The notes under the pieces: generated by a model | The model's input: the letters and a program-made list of their open reading frames with translations, nothing else | Told to the model about the DNA's origin: nothing | Databases searched by the model: none | From: Gonapodya sp. JEL0774 | Taxonomy: Eukaryota; Monoblepharomycota; Monoblepharidomycetes; Monoblepharidales; Gonapodyaceae | Assembly: GCA_027604505.1 (NCBI GenBank) | Contig: JADIIX010000019.1 | Location: 158,687 to 222,686, forward strand | Length of the DNA: 64,000 nucleotides | Direction: 5' to 3' | Shown: positions 52,173-63,308 of the stretch, in pieces | How the letters are laid out: each line of letters opens with the position of its first letter | Numbering within the stretch: the first letter of the stretch is position 1 | Made by a program: the position numbers and the translations under genes

Positions 52173-52723
52173 TCTGGTGAAGAATCGGGAAGCTGAAGTA
52201 GTTGGGAAGAAGACTGACATGCGAAATGAGTTTCGCCGTCACATGGATTCCCATTGATGACCCTAGTTTCACATCATACTCGACGCATTCATACAGTGCT
52301 TCCAATCTCACGATTTGATTCGCGCCAGCGCATATGGCAGAATTTCCGTTCCCAGCGCGTCTCGATGGCTCTCTGTACCTTTATCGAGGTAAAGCTGGCT
52401 TTTCTCTTGGTTTCACTCACTTGGCGCTGATTTTCAGCTGGTCCGGCGATGGTGATGCAGGAATGTGGGGAATGGCAACTCGGCTGTGCAACCACACAAA
52501 GATTCGAACACATTTTTTCAGTGAGACTAAGAGCAACCCATCTGGGACTGTTCGGAGTACGTGACGAATGCACATATCCCAATCTGCGTGTCGTATATTC
52601 GGACCTGCGAAGCGTGAACCTAGATGGGACAGAAACCCAGGCCATGAAGTGATAAAATTGGGCTCAGATAGATACATTCGAAAAGACGCAGTGGGGGACT
52701 GAATGGCATGATGTTGTGGCATC
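52173..52723. promoter_or_regulatory. Divergent promoter region between SERCA and the alpha/beta hydrolase
   Basis: About 550 bp between head-to-head genes. Small open frames on both strands lack family features and overlap one another. No regulatory element could be recognised by eye. Confidence 0.35.
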
Positions 52724-53902
52724 ATGTGTGCCATTTCGATGAACCAGTCTGCACATTTTCAAAATCAAATGTCCGGTATCCCGATCCTTCGCCAATTTCT
52801 TTCAGCAGAAGGGCACTCGCTCGCCTATCTTTTTATGAAGCCCACACAGCTTCCACGATCTCGTTCACTTGGAGATACAACGCTCTGCTTTTTCAATGGC
52901 TACAACTCCTCAATGCTGGAGTCTCAAAAAGTCAAATTCCTGACAGAGTATGCTGGAGAACGAGGTCTTGGTTTCTTTACCTTTGATGCATTTGGTGAGT
53001 CCAGGGTCTAGACACCAATGGACTTGTCACCGAGAACTGTCCACATGCCCAAATGCGTGATGAGATCAGGGCATGGACACTCCTCGGGCTCTCTGACTGA
53101 ACCTCAAGCAACTCTCACAACCTGGGTTTCCGACGCTGCCCAACTTCTCGCACATCTGTTCTTCCTCTCCTCCAATTCCCGGAATAGCTGGACGGATCGT
53201 TCCAACACGAAAGCTCTTGAACACCACATGACTTCTGCTATCAATGACCACAAGCATCAGTTGATCTTGGTTGCTTCAAGTATGGGCTCTTGGGTGGCGC
53301 TCTGTGCCCTAGAGCGTATCAGAGCCTTCCATTACGCCCCGTTTGCCAACTCGAGACCACCGTCGAACGCCCTTCATCTTATCTCCTTTGTCTCAATCGC
53401 TGGCACTTCTTTATTTGCTCAACGGATCCTCTCATCTCTATCTACGAAAGACCTCAGTTCATCAGGGGTAGTGTTCTGCCCTTCCCGGTACGGTACACCG
53501 TACCCGTACTCTTTGCAAATGCTTAAAGATGCTTTAAGACACAAAATTTTTCCGGAGCTGGAGGCGGGAGAGCGAACTGGGTCAGAGGTGGAGGTTCATA
53601 TTGGTGATTTACCCCCCTATTGCACCGAGCGGCGGATATTCCACAAACCTCCCAGGTTGTCACTATCACCCGAGTCTCCACCCCTCTTTCATTTCATCCA
53701 CGGTACATGCGATCAGGATGTTCCGTTTTCGGACTCCTTCCACCTTGCACACACCATTGCATTGCGGTTCCGCAAAGCCCAAAATGAGGGGACGCGAGCT
53801 GGGGTATCAGTGGTGCTGGTGGACGGCGCCGATCATAGGATGTCAGATGAGAAAGGGTTACGGGCTCTGAAATCAGTGCTAGACCGAGTCGCACCATGCT
53901 AG
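52724..53902 (+). CDS. Alpha/beta hydrolase, ABHD10-like serine esterase
   Basis: Exons 52724-52994 and 53070-53902 join in phase (367 residues, or 352 from the ATG at 52769). Motifs of the fold appear in order: LGDTTLCFFNGYNSSM (strand 3 and oxyanion region), FFTFDAFGHGHSSG (strand 4, split by the intron), ILVASSMGSWVAL (nucleophile elbow S-x-S-M-G), FHFIHGTCDQDVPFS (catalytic Asp) and VVLVDGADHRMS (catalytic His). The arrangement resembles ABHD10/YcjY-type thioesterases and acyl-glucuronide esterases, with a longer lid between the nucleophile and the Asp. The substrate is unknown. Three in-frame ATGs (52724, 52739, 52769) compete; no strong mitochondrial presequence is obvious. Confidence 0.85.
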
Positions 53903-54566
53903 ATGGACATCGTTATTTAGAAACTACGCACACCTGATCAATTCACTGTATGGTATTCGGTGATAGTATTTGCCTTTTTGATATCGTGTCATGTATTTTT
54001 CACGCACATTGAGTCAAACAACATCGATCAAACAAAGCCTTCTATTGAATGAAAAAAAGTTCACAATTTTGTAAAACAGAGATCGACAGGATGAGACACT
54101 TTTTCTAAATCTTGAGTCTTAAGTCTTGAATGATTGGAAAAGAGTGCACAGTGCAGTAAAACAGGTAATTCGAATCCTTGATGTCAACGAAAAGTGAATT
54201 TTGCTCAAAAGGCAAGAAAATTTTTGTGGTGGTTGGAAGGGTGGAGTGGCGGCAGGAGCGAAGAAGGATGCATGTCGAGCGGATGTCGTGGTCGTGTGGA
54301 ATTGTGAGAGGACGCATATGCTGGACGGAAATCAGGAGTCGCCATGGCCTAAATGGCAAGATGCTATCATCCCGATTCCTCCTGGACGGAAAGAGACCGC
54401 AGACTGTCCAATCAAGTCCGCCCTAACAACTCCGCCACTCCCTTGCTCATCTGTGCTGTCTCGCACGCACTACGTACTCGTTTTGCTAGCGGGAACCAAC
54501 TGTAAACCGTTTCCAAGGTCACCATCTCAACCCTCGAATTGCCCACACGTATGCAACACAGCCAGC
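53903..54566. other. Convergent spacer between hydrolase and phosphatase genes
   Basis: About 660 bp between two stop codons. AT-rich sequence near 53930-54110 is likely 3' untranslated and polyadenylation signals of both genes. A plus-strand open frame at 54201-54737 overlaps the phosphatase 3' exon and is rejected. No gene is seen. Confidence 0.45.
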
Positions 54567-57178
54567 TCAATAGATCTCTTTCTCTCCTTCCATATCCCTG
54601 AATTTGTTGATCGCCTCCTTCTCTTGCTCCTGACCGATGCTGGGTGTTGGGGCGACTATCTTTTCATCAATCATCTCTATCCCCGCCCTCCACCTCCACT
54701 CCGCCCACTCAATTGTGTACAAATAGCTGGTGGATAGCCAGAAGCGTGGCACGGTGGGTTCCTTCAAGGATGGGTGGTGGAGCAGTTCGAGGCGGCGGAG
54801 CAAGAGCGAGAAGCCAGGGTTCGGGCTGTGAGGTGGACGAAAAACAAATTGAAAATGTATGATTCAACACGAAGGCCAAGCCATCACAGCACCTACCGCA
54901 CTATTGGCCTCCTATCAAACACGTGCCTAAATGCGCTTTCGAGTGTCATTTTGCGACGGCTAATCAGGTACGCAAGTACGCAAGTGGCTGAGCGGGACAC
55001 TCCGGCGTGGCAGTGAACGAGGACTAAATTAGCGATAGTTTGTGCGTGTAAAGGAAATAAAGAAGGAAGGCGCAGGTTGGTTGGGGACAACCGGCCATAA
55101 TGAGCACGAATGAAAACTTACCTCGACCACTCATGCCACTTTCCTCATCAACAATTCTGGCTACTTCCTCGACGACACCCGCCATATCTTCTCCCGGACT
55201 GTCCTCAACATCCCAGTCAAGGACACGAACACGCTTCCCGTTCCTGAGTGTGGTTGGCGGTGCTACATCAAACCTCCCAAGCCGCACTACCGTGGTGATA
55301 CCAAATCTTTCGAGAAGAATTGGGTGGGCGCTGTGGAGAGATCCAAGGTACAACTGGGGGAGAATAAGTACGGGAGGGTCAAGGAGGGTTGGTGGTGGCG
55401 TGTACCAAACTGTGTGACAGACAAAGACGGTAAGGTACTCGGAATCAAATGACGAATCCGGGCTTCTCAAGCAGGACGCCGAAGTGTAACATACCTGCAT
55501 CTACCATCCGATCTTGGCGACGACGCAAAGCCGCGGACATTTCCGCAACAGTCCGCCCACGGAGAGTGGGTGGATGATGTGGGGGATTCGGCTCAAGTTT
55601 ACATGAAGTTGGCACATGACATTGGGTCGTGTCCTCGCCGCACCCAAGATCCTGGTGAGCTTCCCCTTGCAGCCTTACGTCGCCACATGCCTCAATTTCC
55701 AATTCTTCTTCGCGCGAATCACGGATACATTGGGTGGGGTCCGCAGGCGAGAATAGATTGGGCTGAGATACCCGAAGTGCCTCCATACCACCAACAAGCC
55801 AGTATGTGGGGCGTGGAGTGACGAGGCGCGACGTGGCATAGTCACACTGCGCATCTTTCATGTCCAAAGGCGTGCTAATGTTAGTTGATGCACGCTCCTC
55901 GGTGTCTACTGTAGCCTGAGACATTGCCATGTCCGCAAACACTTCCGCAATTCGCATAGCCCAACCACCCCAGGTACCCACTTCATCGACCACAACGAGA
56001 GCGCGGAGTTCTGGGTCGGCAATACGAAGATAGTGGGGGTCCTCGCATGCCGGGAGGCCTGAGTTTGGGTGGTGAAGTAGGTGGAGGAGGGGAGGAAGCG
56101 TAAGAGAGGATAAGACACATTCACGTGTAGGCGAAGTCGGTGAAAGAGCTGAGTCGTCGTCCTCAAATCTGAGGGATGAGTCAGTACCGTGAGGATTCCA
56201 CGAAGAAGGGATGGGAAGCAGTGGGGAGAATGGGGCAGGCGGAATCGGGCGAAGGAGAATGTGCGTAGGTCGTGCAGTGCCCAGTGTAGATTGTGAGGAG
56301 GACAATGAGGGCGTAGGAGAGGTCGATGGAGAAGGGGGCACTGTCGTGGTGGGAGATGATGAAGACAACGACAAGGATGTAGTCGAGACGGGGCGGCGGG
56401 GAGTTGGTCTTGCAGTGGTTCGTGAGCGGGAGAGATTTTCACATTCCGAAGGAGGGAATTGAAGCTCAGGTTCCCAACCGGAGTCTACTCGTTTGAGTCG
56501 AGGATCGAACAACGTATCAAGTGAGTGATGATTTCCGGTCAGCTCGGATTCCGGGAATGAAGAGTCAGAAGTAAGAACAGTGACAAGGTCACCATTGACG
56601 ATGCATGGATCGCCATGAACGTTGCCAAATGAAGACGAAGGTAACAGGTTTCTGATGTGAGAGAGCAAGGGCAATCTGCGAGCACCAGGGAACGCCGAAT
56701 CCGAATCCATGTTGGGAGCTGATGAAGATGCATCTATGATGAGGGTGTGAAGGAATGACGTGTTGAGGAGATTGAGGAGAGATTGTGCGGCTATGGGAAT
56801 CGCTGGAGAGTTTGGAGCGGACGCAGGATCCGGTGTTGAAGGCGGAGATGAAAATAACACTTCGGAAAGATGGTGTGAAGAGGGATTTTCGTGATCTGAT
56901 GTGGATTGGAGTGACGATGACATGCGGTGGGTTCTAGCAGGGTCCCCGGCATCCCGCCCAGTTGCATCTGGTGCCTTGTTTCCATCAACTTCAACTTCAT
57001 CATCTCCTTCACAAACATCCTTTCTGCTTGCATTTATGAACTCGTGTTGTCCCTTGTTGTTTGATCTCCGTGGTGGATTGACAAACCAAACATCTCGAGC
57101 TCCCACGACCGAATCGGCACCGTCAATCAACAATGCCCCAGTAGTCCCTGCTTCGTCCATAAAATTATTTGGGTTCAT
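54567..57178 (-). CDS. Dual-specificity protein phosphatase with a very long N-terminal region
   Basis: The first exon (57178 to about 55493) gives about 560 residues: an acidic and Ser-rich segment, a Ser/Pro/Thr-rich stretch, then a more ordered part with ADPELRALVVVDEVGTWGGW and PTYWLVGGMEALR that resembles a rhodanese-like fold. After the intron ending near 55413 comes the phosphatase core: PPVLILPQLYLGSLHSA, ITTVVRLGRFDV, VLDWDVEDSPGED (general-acid Asp region), VLVHCHAGVSRSATCVLAYL (the HCx5R P-loop with Cys and Arg present) and, across introns, RPIVRPNPGFSLLLRRLELL and a charged tail ending at 54567. A rhodanese-like domain before a DUSP domain is the layout of MAP-kinase phosphatases, so MAPK-type substrates are plausible. 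The rhodanese assignment is tentative. Confidence 0.85.
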
Positions 57179-58035
57179 CTTTCGTCGTGCGTTTGATAGT
57201 TTTCTGTGTCAAACCAAGAAGACTTCAAACAGGTTGATTTGGATTTCACCTCCAACCACGGCCTATTTCAATCCTTACCAGCATCGACTTTGCGCTCTTC
57301 GGTACGTCACCTGATTTGCAGCAGTAACTTCTGTGGACTCGTTGCGATGTTGGTGTGGGTTCAATGGGTTCGTACAAGATTGATTTGTGGGTCAGTGGAC
57401 CCTTGACAGGCAAGATTTTTTTTGCATTACTCATTCATTTTCACAACCGCAAAACAGATATACGAACTCGAAGTGCCCGTAGCACGTACCACGAAGAGTT
57501 TTTTGTTCAGAATCTGCGCTGCACAATAAGGGACCTGTCGGATATTCAGGACGCGAGAGAGGCATAAATAAATCTTTGAAAGGAGAAGGCGAGTTCATTC
57601 ACCACTATAGATCATCCATGAAAATAAATGTATTGTATTAGTGATGCCGATGAGGTGACACTTGCTATGATCAGAAAATAGTGGAAAGATTCCACAGCAT
57701 GTTGGAGATGTCTAAACCGGGAAGATGCTTATGTAAAGATTCATATTGCCTTATAGCCCCAAGAACTACATTGGCTGGATAATGAGAACGACGGCGAAAA
57801 CCTTGGTTAGAGGCCCGGCTAAACTATTGATCCCACGGGTATTGGTGGGGAATTGCTGAGAATGAGCAAACTAATTCATCGATTGGAATCATCTCGCACT
57901 TCACGGAATATGTCCAGATGGCGTCTGTAGTACAACTACCACGTATGCGCAAACGGTGCTGCAACCCACATCGGCTCTTCTTCGCATCTGCAGAGCAAAT
58001 TTTGACCGAAATCTCATTACATCAATGAGCCTCTG
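57179..58035. other. Intergenic region between phosphatase and UPF3 genes
   Basis: About 860 bp. It should contain the phosphatase promoter (right of 57178) and the UPF3 3' end. Only short open frames (60-70 codons) are present and I see no gene, RNA or repeat. Confidence 0.45.
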
Positions 58036-60010
58036 TCACCACATGCCTCTACCCCTCCCATAGTATGCTCTCGCCCTCCCACCCCCCTGACCGCGTACAG
58101 ACGGGTTACCCACTTCCGCACCATCTCTTGCTGACACGGGCGCTACCAAAGATGGATAGAATGGTGGAGAAAAGTTGTCTGCATGTGAAGTGGAAGGTGT
58201 TGATTCTGTTCGAGAAGCTGAGCGTGCAGATATCTGCCGAGACTGCTGTGGAGGGGGGGGAGTGGTAACCGCTCCCTCCACCACCTTCCCACTACTTGCG
58301 GGACTGCCTTGCCCTCCAAAGCCCCTCCCGCCCCCCCTGCCAGCTTGAGCCATCGCCTGAGCCAGAATCCTTCCCCGGCCGCCCGTCGCTATCCCTCCAC
58401 GCATCGCGGTCCGTGAAGGCCGGGACGCAATGGGTGCTGCTTGCTGTGCGGAATGTAGAGGACTCGAGGTTAGCTCAGAAGAAGACGGATCGGACTGTGG
58501 AGAGGCGGAAGCGCGCGGGGATCGCGAGGAGGCTTCGTTCTCACGATGCTTCTGGGAGGAAGAAGGAGGGTCAGACAGCGACACTGCGGGTGTCGTGGTG
58601 ACTCGCTCCATAGTTGCGAATAGTGGTGGAGCCCGAGAGTTCTCGTCAGCAGCTGACTGAATAGATGCGTTCAGACCGGCAGATTGGCCGGCTGCAAATG
58701 CCGTAGGTCCGCCAATTGCAGCGCTTCTACCCCCACGTCCACGGCGACTTTCGCCATTTGAGAGGTTGGACGAAGTCAGTGGCGGTGCTGTGACGGAATT
58801 CAATGCAGCAGACGCAACGACGGGAGGGGTTTCGGTGCGCTTTTCGAGTAGTTTGGGGGGATTTGTGGGGCCTGACTCCAACAAGGTTCCCTGTCCTCCT
58901 CCTGCTCCGCCCTGCTTGCCTCTCCCAAATCCATTCGATTTTGCAGATCTTGGTGATCCTGGAGGTGTACTCTTGGGCTTCGGTGACCCTGGAGGGGTGC
59001 TTTTCTCCTTAGCTCTCTCCCGCGCACGATCTCTCCCGCTTCCCTTCTCAGACTCCTTCTCCTTCTTCCCCACCCCTGTCACAGAACTACTAGGTTTCTC
59101 TTTGAGAGCGATCTTCTTTGCTTGTGCGGCCTCACGTTTGGCTCGAATGGCGAGGATCAGTGGCGTAACTCCGCCCGGAGGATGGACGCTGTGAGGGGGA
59201 GCAGCTACGGTAGATGCGTCCACGGTCCCTACTACACCAGCCAGTCCTGCTGTTGCAGCTCCCGCGGCAGAGTCGCTAGTGCTCACAAAGGTCCCTCCAG
59301 AACTTCCTCCCTGCGTCTGCCTTTCAAGCTGCTCAAGAAACGCAAGGTAGTCTGCGTCACGATCGACCGTGTTTTGGCGAGGATCAACTCTCCGCGGTTT
59401 CTTCGCTGATGTCGCGGAGGGGGGTACACGTTGAAAAGGACTGAACTCGACGATCGCGCGAAAGTGGTTTCCCTTTGAATCTATGAAGGAGTGGCCATCA
59501 AAGTTGCGTGCAAAGTCCACGAGAGCATCGAGGGAATTGAAGTTGAGGTAGGCGCGGGAAAGAGTTGGTTCTTTGGAGCGACTGGCGACGATCACGGTTA
59601 GTCGGGAAGGGACCATTCAACCACCACACTTGTGGGCTACACGAAAAGTAAGACCTAGATCGTCGCCAAGAGTGCTCAGAGTTCGTTTTCTTGACGAACT
59701 CTTTTCCTTCGCTCCATCGGACATCTCCGTCTCGCCACTCAAACACTCACTTTGTGGATACCTTTCCCAGAACGTATACCTTCCAGTCCACATGCGGCAT
59801 CCATGTCTCTACCGCACCCCAGAAAATGCTTTCTGGCAAATTGGGAGGCAGCCTCCGAACCACTACCTTTGTCTTAGCCTTCGTTTTTCCCGACTGTTTG
59901 TGCGGACGAGGAGCAGCAAGACTAGAAGAGTTCAACAAAGGTATCGACACGGGAGCTGTAGCTGCCACCGGGCCCGGAGCAGTAGGCGGGCGCGCGGTAA
60001 CGTCATCCAT
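58036..60010 (-). CDS. UPF3: UPF3, nonsense-mediated mRNA decay factor
   Basis: UPF3 bridges UPF2 and exon-junction or termination complexes in nonsense-mediated decay. The first exon, from ATG 60010, gives an Ala/Pro-rich head and the RNP-like strand KTKVVVRRLPPNLPESIFW, then HVDWKVYVLGK. After a short middle exon the frame resumes with SKEPTLSRAYLNFNSLDAL, VDFARNFDGHSFIDSKGNHF and AIVEFSPFQRVPP, the hallmark Smg4/UPF3 domain. Then DADYLAFLEQLE matches the end of the conserved region. The remaining 400 residues are low-complexity: a Lys/Glu/Arg-rich patch, Ser/Pro runs, and Gly/Arg-rich patches, ending RARAYYGRGRGMW. I see no classical exon-junction binding motif in the tail. The middle exon (between 59746 and 59580) is not securely defined. 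Confidence 0.92.
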
Positions 60011-60225
60011 CTGAACTTCTGAATGGGCCAGCTGGGTAACCCCTGCCTGGCCGCCGTCCCCCACATTTATTCTCGCACACACAATCCAAATTGAAATACC
60101 TGCCAATATGCTCAACGAAAAACGACCGCCATTAATAGGGTATTGAGTGTTTTATCTCAAATCGTGTGCGTATCGAGGTATCGGCCACAAAACTTGGTTA
60201 TCTCCATGCCAAAACGATGAGTTCC

Positions 60226-63200
60226 TTACACCTTCCCATTCACCACCACGTGCACACTTGTCGCACTTTCGTGAGCCCTCTCCAAACCCCTTCTCGGCGG
60301 CCACATGTTGTCGCCAAGAACTCCATCTACATCATGTGTGATCTCCGGTTCACTCTTTGTACTGCGAGCCCCACATGGATGAGATCCGCAGTTACCGGTT
60401 GAGCTTTGATGCTCAGGAGAATAGGTCGATTGACTCTTCTTGTGAGAAGTGGTGGCCAGAACCGCGACCCCCATCAGAACGAAGACCATCCCGGTGCATA
60501 GAATCAGCGTCTGGAGAGAAGTAATCCCAGGTTGGCCCGTTAGTGAAACAGAGATAACCACTTGGGTTGGGAGGCCTTGCAATACATGTTTGACTTCAAA
60601 TTTTCACGCGGGCAGCTTCAAGTTGACCCACCTGGCAACACATACGCCGCGAAAAACACTGGTACCGCAACAAGAGGCGTCGCCAGTGGCAAGGCTCGTC
60701 CCAAGGCAGAAAGTTGGATAAGCACAGTGAGGAGAAGGAAGAGGAGAACACAAATGGTAAGCACTGGGTGGGGTGGTGGATGGAGAACGGTTGGTGAATG
60801 CAGGAACGTCGAGAGAAGGTCCATCCTGCGGCGAAGAGTGGTGTGTGCATCAAAACATTATTTGCTTCGCAATTAGATTCAATGGCATCGATGTGCTCAA
60901 ACTCACGTATGTCTGCCCACCACCAATGTCTCACTTGCGGCAAAACCTCCTGCCACCGCGAAGCCAACGCCTATGCCTCTCTCCAAACCCTCCACCTTCC
61001 CAAACCAGTCTCCCAGACCGACTTCGCCGGCAACTTCGTTCAGCCAAAGACGCCACCCATCTTCAGCAAAGGCATCCTTGCGAAAACCTGCAAGCCGACG
61101 GACAAACCGAAGCCACGGATAAGTGCGCAACTGAACGCGGGTCAGGTATAAGTAAGTCGCAAGTAGGTACAAGGAGATCGAAATCGACAAGAGGAGGAGG
61201 AACCAGGTGAGAAACAATGGGTGAGTGTACAGAGCGGGGAGGAGATTCGCAGATGGGCCTATGGATGGTGTGAATTTTACGCTGGGAAGAGAGAACGGAA
61301 AGAGTTGCCTGCCTCACTCTGCCCTGTGTCTCCTCCTCCGAATCCACATACCACACTCCCTAAAACCACAGAAACGGTGCCAACCACATCCCTCCAACCT
61401 ACCCTTCCGCCATTGATTAGCCATGCGAACAGGGCATTAAAAATGAGGCTCAAACTCGAAAGAGGGGCCATTAGCAGAGGACCGAGGTAAGGCAGCGTGA
61501 TAGCTGTGAGAATGGACTGTGACGACACGTAAAGCAGAAGACCAGCGATGAAATGCCAGTGGAACGGTTTCTCGACCACCGAAAATCCAGATTTGGAACG
61601 ATGTGCTGCTTTTCGATGGCCGGAGCGTGTTGCGTGAGGAATACTGCCGTTTGCGAGGGTCTGGCTGGGGGAAGCTGGGAAGGTTGGATACGGAGTTGCC
61701 GGAGTTGCTAGTGTAATTTCGGATTCTGGTGGTGGTGCCTTCCTCGAGTGTGGGGTAGTAACGACAAGAGGACCACGGTTGCGGCGTTTGGAGGGGCGTG
61801 GAAATGGTGAATTGGGAGCTGAAAGGAGCGGGGTGGTTTCAGTGGGAGGGGAGAAGTATTCGTCGTGGTTGATGTCTCGAAGCGGTTCGGTCTCACGATG
61901 CTCTCGGTCAAAGTACGAGACATTTTGCTCATGTTCGAATACGATCTCACGAGGTTCTTCCTCCACCTCAGATTCTGAGCGGTCTGCCGAATACGTTTCC
62001 GCGCCATCATCGCCCTCGTCAGACATGGACGAGTGCGCACTCTGGCACTCAACTTCGGCAAGCCTGCTTGAATCATTACTGCCATCTGACATGGATAGAT
62101 CAGATTCCGCGCAAGGGGTTACCGTGGAGGAATCCGAGAATGTTGGGGGTGCAGAGCCAGGAGGATGACTGGGAGCGATGGGGAAGGAGGAACTTCGGTT
62201 TGAGGAGGTTTCTGGTAGTCGTGGCGATGTAGCGATTGGAGTGGAGTGGGGAGGCAGGGAGCATGGAGTAGCGTTGAAGTCAGGTTCGGAGGTGTCTGGA
62301 GATGGTGGGATGGTGTCAGGTTCCGCGACTTCAGACGGAGGAGATGCGATTCGAATAGAAATTTGAGAGGTGGTAAGGTAATTTGGCAGATCTGATTCAG
62401 CTAGGGCCGTGTTTGAAATTTCTGCGATGTCTTCTCGAATCCATGGAGGGGAGGCTGGTGTCTCCAGAGCTTCCTCTACAACAGAAACCGGAGTAGATGC
62501 AGTCCAGTTGGAAACAGCCCTCAAGATACCACCCATAAAGGAGCCATTGACAGGTGCCGCAATCGGAGGCAAGGTGAATGACTCAATATCGCGAGGGTCA
62601 TGCCTCAAAGCGGTTGGTGGGCGTTGGCTTCTGGAATACAGTTCGGCAGTTTTAAACGCGTTGCCCACACCTATAGAAGCATGCTTTGTTGTCAGTGGGG
62701 AGTCTGGCGAATGTAAATCCTCTGAGTCGGACAAATGGACGTGAGCGGTGTTGAGTGCCAAACCTAACGGATGCGGGGTGGATAGTGGGGGAATATACGT
62801 GGGTGGCAGGGGAGGGGACTCCGCTTGTGACAGCTGTGGACTTTGCGCTTGCTGATGGGGGGGTTCTTGAGGCTCGCTGTCAAATCCACCCGAAGCATCT
62901 CGTGACAGGCTGGTGCCATTGTTGCGTAACACTGGCTCCTGAACTCCTCGCTCCGACTGAAGGTGAGTGGGACTATTTATGCTGCTTCCCACATGTCGGC
63001 GAGGCCTCTTTCCGCTGGATTTATTCCCACCAATGCGGCTTCTAGTCCGTGATGCTTTCAGTGTTGCCCGGAGAACTTTCCACCGCTTTTTGGCGAGTGG
63101 TGTCTGTTCACGGATAGCACCCCAAGCCTGGAGACTAACACAACGTACGGTAAGATCGACGCAGAAGAGAGGAACATGAGAGCGAGAACGTATTAACAGG

Positions 63201-63308
63201 GCACAAAGGTGAGGCGTCATGGAAACAGTCATTTGCCTACTTGAGACCGAGCGCGGAGCACGCCGACGTGAGGATTGACAAAAGTATTCCCACACGCAGG
63301 TCAGACAT
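60226..63308 (-). CDS. NIPA/DUF803-type magnesium transporter with a giant disordered insert
   Basis: Member of the drug/metabolite transporter-like NIPA family of Mg2+ transporters. The first exon, from ATG 63308, gives SDLRVGILLSILTSACSALG (TM1), joining NLQAWGAIREQTPL in the next exon, as in NIPA proteins. Then about 500 residues of Ser/Pro/Glu-rich sequence follow, far longer than the usual few residues before TM2. The transporter resumes with KPFHWHFIAGLLLYVSSQSI, ITLPYLGPLLMAPLSSLSLI, NALFAWLINGG and RVGWRDVVGTVSVVLGSVVC (TM2-TM4), then exons at about 61217-60900, 60824-60620 and 60580-60226 encoding further TMs (WFLLLLSISISLYLLATYLY; LTICVLLFLLLTVLIQL; LQTLILCTGMVFVLMGVAVL) and a Ser/His-rich tail. 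Domain order and the GPL...APLSSLSLIFNALFA motif support the family. Confidence 0.85.
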
